Translations under genes and position numbers: made by a program | Shown here: piece after piece, positions 61,378 to 64,000 of the stretch | How the letters are laid out: each line of letters starts with the position of its first letter | Position numbering within the stretch: position 1 is the first letter of the stretch | Notes under the pieces: generated by a model | Database searches by the model: none | Told to the model about the DNA's origin: nothing | Seen by the model: the letters and a program-made list of their open reading frames with translations, nothing else | Source of the DNA: Caenicola sp034331105 | Lineage (GTDB): Bacteria > Synergistota > Synergistia > Synergistales > Synergistaceae | NCBI GenBank assembly: GCA_034331105.1 | Contig: JAXQGB010000012.1 | Span: 248,001-312,000, forward strand | Length of the DNA stretch: 64,000 nucleotides | Direction of reading: 5' to 3'

Positions 61378-63290
61378 TGACAGACAAAATTTATGCTCTG
61401 GATCTTAATAACAGCGAATGGTCACAGATCCTTGACAAGGAATTTGGTGAGCCCAGATTCCGTGCGGATCAGATCTGCCAGTGGATCTGGCAGAAAAGAG
61501 CCTTTGATGTCGCTGAGATGACTAATCTCTCAAAAACGCTCAGGGATATGCTCGAGTCAAAGATAGATTTCGGGGCTCCTCTGCTGATAAAAGAACAGCG
61601 TTCATCGATCGACGGAACAAGAAAATATCTCTGGCAGCTTCGTGACGGCCAAAGCGTAGAATCTGTCCTTATGAAACAGGGAGAGAGGCTGACAGCTTGT
61701 ATTTCGACACAGGTGGGATGTCCTCTCGGGTGTACATTCTGTGCCACAGGGCTTTCCGGCTATGTAAGGAATCTTTCTGCCGGAGAGATAGCCGGCCAGT
61801 TCCTTGCCATGGAGAGATCTGTCGGACGTGATATCAACAACGTAGTCTACATGGGGATGGGTGAACCCTTCCTCAATACCGAGGCGGTACTCAAATCAGT
61901 CAGGATGCTTAACGATCCGGATATGAGAAATCTCGGTATCAGGCACATTGCGATCTCTACTTCGGGGATAGTGCCCGGCATACGGGATCTCGCAGCATCC
62001 GGCCTGGGAGTTCGCCTTGCAGTATCCCTGCATGCGGCTGATGATGATTTGAGAAGCAGCCTTATGCCGGTCAACGAGACATTCCCGCTTGATGAGCTGA
62101 GGAAGGCCATGCAGGAATATCAGAAAACAACAGGGAACAGGATCACCATAGAATACGCGCTCTTCGGAGGAATAAACGACAGTGTGGAACATGCCAGACT
62201 GCTTTTGCGCTATTTGAAGGGCATACACGTATTCATCAACCTGATCCCGTTCAACCAGGTCGATGACCGTTATGAGAAACCCACTTCCGAAAACATCCTT
62301 AAATTCCGTTCGGTACTTGTCACCGCCGGATTCGAAGCAGAGATAAGGGAGGAACTGGGTTCCGATATTGACGCTGCATGTGGCCAGCTGAGAAGAAAAA
62401 CGATGGCCGGTGATCCATGCATACTTGAACCGGGACCAAAGGTAAAACCTGCTTATGAGGCAAAAAAGAAAGAGGTTCGCACACCCCAAAGGGAGGCTTC
62501 AGCTCCCAGAAGATCGCCAGGACCATCCAGGTCCAAAAGTGGATCCGATGCGGCAGGACAGAAGAGAGAGAAAACAGAGAGATCGGGAACAAAGGCTTCC
62601 GGTGGATTTGTTGAAGAGCGCGGAGCAAAGAGACCCGCCTCAGAAGATAAACGAAGGAAGACTGACGCCCCGCCGAAAGAGAGATACAGAAGCGGCAAAA
62701 TGAAAGAAGAACGGCCTGTTTACAGGGTTAAGCCTGAGGCCTACGATGAAGAACGTGCTTCGGAATCCGATGAGAAGAAAAAAAGCGGCACATCAAGAGC
62801 CCCCAAAAAGCTTTCCTACGGAGCCGGATCCGAGGGCCGCGGTGCAGACCGTGCCTCGAGGACCGATGAGAAGAAAAAAAGCGGCACATCAAGAGCCCCC
62901 AAAAAGCTTTCCTACGGAGCCGGATCCGAGGGTCGCGATGCAGACCGTGCTTCTGGGACGGGTGAGAAAAAAAGCAGCACAACAAGAACCTTCAAAAAGC
63001 TTTCCTACGGGTCTGGATCCGAGAGCCGCGGTGCAGACCGTGCTTCTGGGACGGGTGAGAAAAAAAGTAGCACAACAAGAGCAGTAAAAAGGCCTTCTTA
63101 CAGGGATGAGTCCGAAGGACAAAGTGCGGACCGCCCTTCAAGGGCGGATGAAAAGAAAAAAAGAAGCATAAATAAATCTGCCAAAAAACCTGTCTCGGCA
63201 GGCAGTTCCGGAAGAGGAAAGCCTGCGGTCGAAAGCAGGAAAAAGAAACCACGTACTGCCGCAAAGGATAACAGGCAGAAAAGGTCCTGA
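61377..63290 (+). CDS. rlmN: 23S rRNA/tRNA adenine-C2 methyltransferase RlmN with long basic repeat tail
   Basis: A 637-residue protein. Residues 1-345 form a complete radical-SAM RlmN. The CxxxCxxC cluster is in GCPLGCTFCATGLSG near residue 115, and GMGEPFLN near residue 160 and the catalytic cysteine in DIDAACGQL near residue 337 are intact. It methylates A2503 of 23S rRNA and A37 of some tRNAs. After residue 345 comes a lysine-, arginine- and serine-rich tail of about 290 residues, with 31-32-residue tandem repeats (62757-63134). The family usually ends near 345-400, so this tail is an addition, probably disordered and RNA-binding. It overlaps glyA by one base. Confidence 0.92.
   Translation: MTDKIYALDLNNSEWSQILDKEFGEPRFRADQICQWIWQKRAFDVAEMTNLSKTLRDMLESKIDFGAPLLIKEQRSSIDGTRKYLWQLRDGQSVESVLMKQGERLTACISTQVGCPLGCTFCATGLSGYVRNLSAGEIAGQFLAMERSVGRDINNVVYMGMGEPFLNTEAVLKSVRMLNDPDMRNLGIRHIAISTSGIVPGIRDLAASGLGVRLAVSLHAADDDLRSSLMPVNETFPLDELRKAMQEYQKTTGNRITIEYALFGGINDSVEHARLLLRYLKGIHVFINLIPFNQVDDRYEKPTSENILKFRSVLVTAGFEAEIREELGSDIDAACGQLRRKTMAGDPCILEPGPKVKPAYEAKKKEVRTPQREASAPRRSPGPSRSKSGSDAAGQKREKTERSGTKASGGFVEERGAKRPASEDKRRKTDAPPKERYRSGKMKEERPVYRVKPEAYDEERASESDEKKKSGTSRAPKKLSYGAGSEGRGADRASRTDEKKKSGTSRAPKKLSYGAGSEGRDADRASGTGEKKSSTTRTFKKLSYGSGSESRGADRASGTGEKKSSTTRAVKRPSYRDESEGQSADRPSRADEKKKRSINKSAKKPVSAGSSGRGKPAVESRKKKPRTAAKDNRQKRS
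62757..63134 (+). repeat. Tandem coding repeats in the RlmN tail
   Basis: Four units of 96, 96, 93 and 93 bases (62757-62852, 62853-62948, 62949-63041, 63042-63134) encode ASxxxEKKxSxTxRxxKKLSY..SE.R.ADR-type units. A fifth, more diverged unit follows to about 63232. The first two are almost identical at the DNA level, which points to recent duplication. Confidence 0.88.
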
Positions 63291-63304
63291 AGGAGAGAGA
63301 CTTA

Positions 63305-63640
63305 ATGAAGCTGCTGGTCTTTTTACTTATCGGAACGCTGATATTCGGATTTGCCTTCCCTGCCATAATACTGATCGCGGGACTGGTGGGAATTGTTCTC
63401 TTTGCATTGATCATTGCAGGGCTACTGAGAGGCAACGGAGTCAGGGTCTATACATCTAAGAGCAATGATCCTTTCAGCGGCGGAACCTATAGAAAGAGCA
63501 ATTCCGAAGTGATAGACACAACGGACGAAAGTTGGGACGAACACTCAAATTTTGCTGGAAGCGAGCCTGCTGATCCTGACGAGGAACAGGAAGGCGAGAT
63601 AGTAGAGCTGCCTGCTACCGCTCTTAGGAAAGAAGATTAA
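63305..63640 (+). CDS. Small membrane protein of unknown function
   Basis: I do not recognise this 111-residue protein. Residues 1-42 form one or two hydrophobic helices (LLVFLLIGTLIFGFAFP, then IILIAGLVGIVLFALIIAGLL). The rest is an acidic, probably disordered tail rich in E and D. AGGAGAG precedes the ATG. It follows rlmN by 14 bases, so it is probably in the glyA-rlmN operon. Its end overlaps the convergent yqeB by four bases. Confidence 0.7.
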   Translation: MKLLVFLLIGTLIFGFAFPAIILIAGLVGIVLFALIIAGLLRGNGVRVYTSKSNDPFSGGTYRKSNSEVIDTTDESWDEHSNFAGSEPADPDEEQEGEIVELPATALRKED

Positions 63641-64000
63641 TCCAACCTGCCCCTTGCTTCGAAACGGAGTATCGCTTCAAGGACTCCTCCTCCGACAGCA
63701 AGGGCTTTGTCACTTATAATGAAGCAGTTGCCCAGTTCATTCCGGGGATCGATATCTCCTATTTTGGAGCCTTCCCTTACTAATACCGAGGGGTGTATAA
63801 GACCGCGAACTACACCTCCTATCTGAGCCTTTACCGGGATGCCGTTTACCGATCCGATGACATCCCCTTCTTTTACCCTCTCTCCGATCGATAAGACCGG
63901 GGAGAGGTATCCATCCGAGGGAGACCTTAAGAGACGTTCACATGTATATCCCAGGACCTCTCCGGGAATCCCGGTGTTGGCCTCTGCACTTCCTTTGGTG
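63637..64000 (-). CDS. yqeB: Selenium-dependent molybdenum hydroxylase accessory protein YqeB, C-terminal part (cut by window edge)
   Basis: About 120 C-terminal residues are present; the gene enters from the right edge. LLRSPSDGYLSPVLSIGERV and VRGLIHPSVLVREGSKIGDIDPR are followed by FIISDKALAVGGGVLEAIL near the end. These match the C-terminal biotinyl-lipoyl-like part of YqeB (EF2563 family), which helps mature selenium-containing molybdenum hydroxylases such as xanthine dehydrogenase. It suggests the organism has such enzymes elsewhere. Its end overlaps the preceding small membrane protein gene. Confidence 0.75.
   Translation of the reverse strand, partial: TKGSAEANTGIPGEVLGYTCERLLRSPSDGYLSPVLSIGERVKEGDVIGSVNGIPVKAQIGGVVRGLIHPSVLVREGSKIGDIDPRNELGNCFIISDKALAVGGGVLEAILRFEARGRLD

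Noticed and set aside
62746..63232. CRISPR-like repeats
   Set aside because: The direct repeats are 93-96 bases, contiguous, in frame and encode a repetitive protein tail; there are no unique spacers.

Overview
The window looks like the origin-proximal part of a chromosome from an anaerobic, amino-acid- and peptide-using, two-membrane bacterium. The best fit by inference is the phylum Synergistota. The reasons are a dnaA-dnaN-recF-mnmG replication cluster, a full Rnf ion-pumping complex, a TRAP transporter locus, a superoxide reductase, exported enzymes without lipid anchors, a predicted beta-barrel outer-membrane protein, and many genes for deacylating, transaminating and decarbamoylating amino acids. 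No rRNA, tRNA, insertion sequence, prophage or CRISPR array was found.

Layout. 1-3.1 kb (minus): a peptide or acyl-amino-acid operon (YfcC-type carrier, D-aminoacylase-like enzyme, M20 amidohydrolase cut by the window edge), divergent from a small cupin. 3.9-5.5 kb: an exported binding protein and a superoxide reductase. 5.7-12.3 kb (minus): dnaA, dnaN, recF, mnmG and a DciA-like protein, with DnaA boxes both upstream and downstream of dnaA, so this is the probable oriC. 12.6-14.5 kb: an exported LmeA-like protein and a paired short-chain chromate transporter. 14.8-19.9 kb: a TRAP locus with two paralogous binding proteins around one QM pair. 20-22.1 kb: a glycolipid-type glycosyltransferase coupled to a DHH phosphoesterase. 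22.2-25.6 kb: a phosphate module (Ppx, Na/Pi carrier, PhoU). 25.6-35.3 kb: a MATE exporter, a large beta-propeller/HD-GYP sensor, an exported orphan protein, an exported FAD oxidoreductase and a BMP-type binding protein. 35.7-42 kb: an aminotransferase and rnfCDGEAB. 42.2-50.1 kb: a BMP-type ABC ATPase, two EamA exporters, cysE with a structured leader RNA, exonuclease III, a transglycosylase and a class V aminotransferase. 50.2-55.3 kb: a YhcH / ABC-F / macrodomain operon, an exported Ntn hydrolase and an outer-membrane protein. 55.6-64 kb: type III glutamine synthetase, two amidohydrolases, glyA coupled to rlmN with a long repetitive basic tail, a small membrane protein and the end of yqeB.

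How the parts fit. The carriers bring in amino acids and acylated or carbamoylated derivatives. Deacylases, a carbamoylase and aminotransferases feed them into fermentation. Reduced ferredoxin would be oxidised by Rnf to build an ion gradient, which would drive TRAP, YfcC, Na/Pi and MATE transport. CysE, GlyA and glutamine synthetase link this to serine, cysteine, one-carbon and nitrogen metabolism.

The observations most worth a second look are the ~168-nt structured RNA just upstream of cysE (6S-like or an attenuating leader), the RlmN basic repeat tail, the apparent CTG start of the ABC-F gene, and the two groups of DnaA boxes. Most other regions read as ordinary housekeeping or catabolic DNA.
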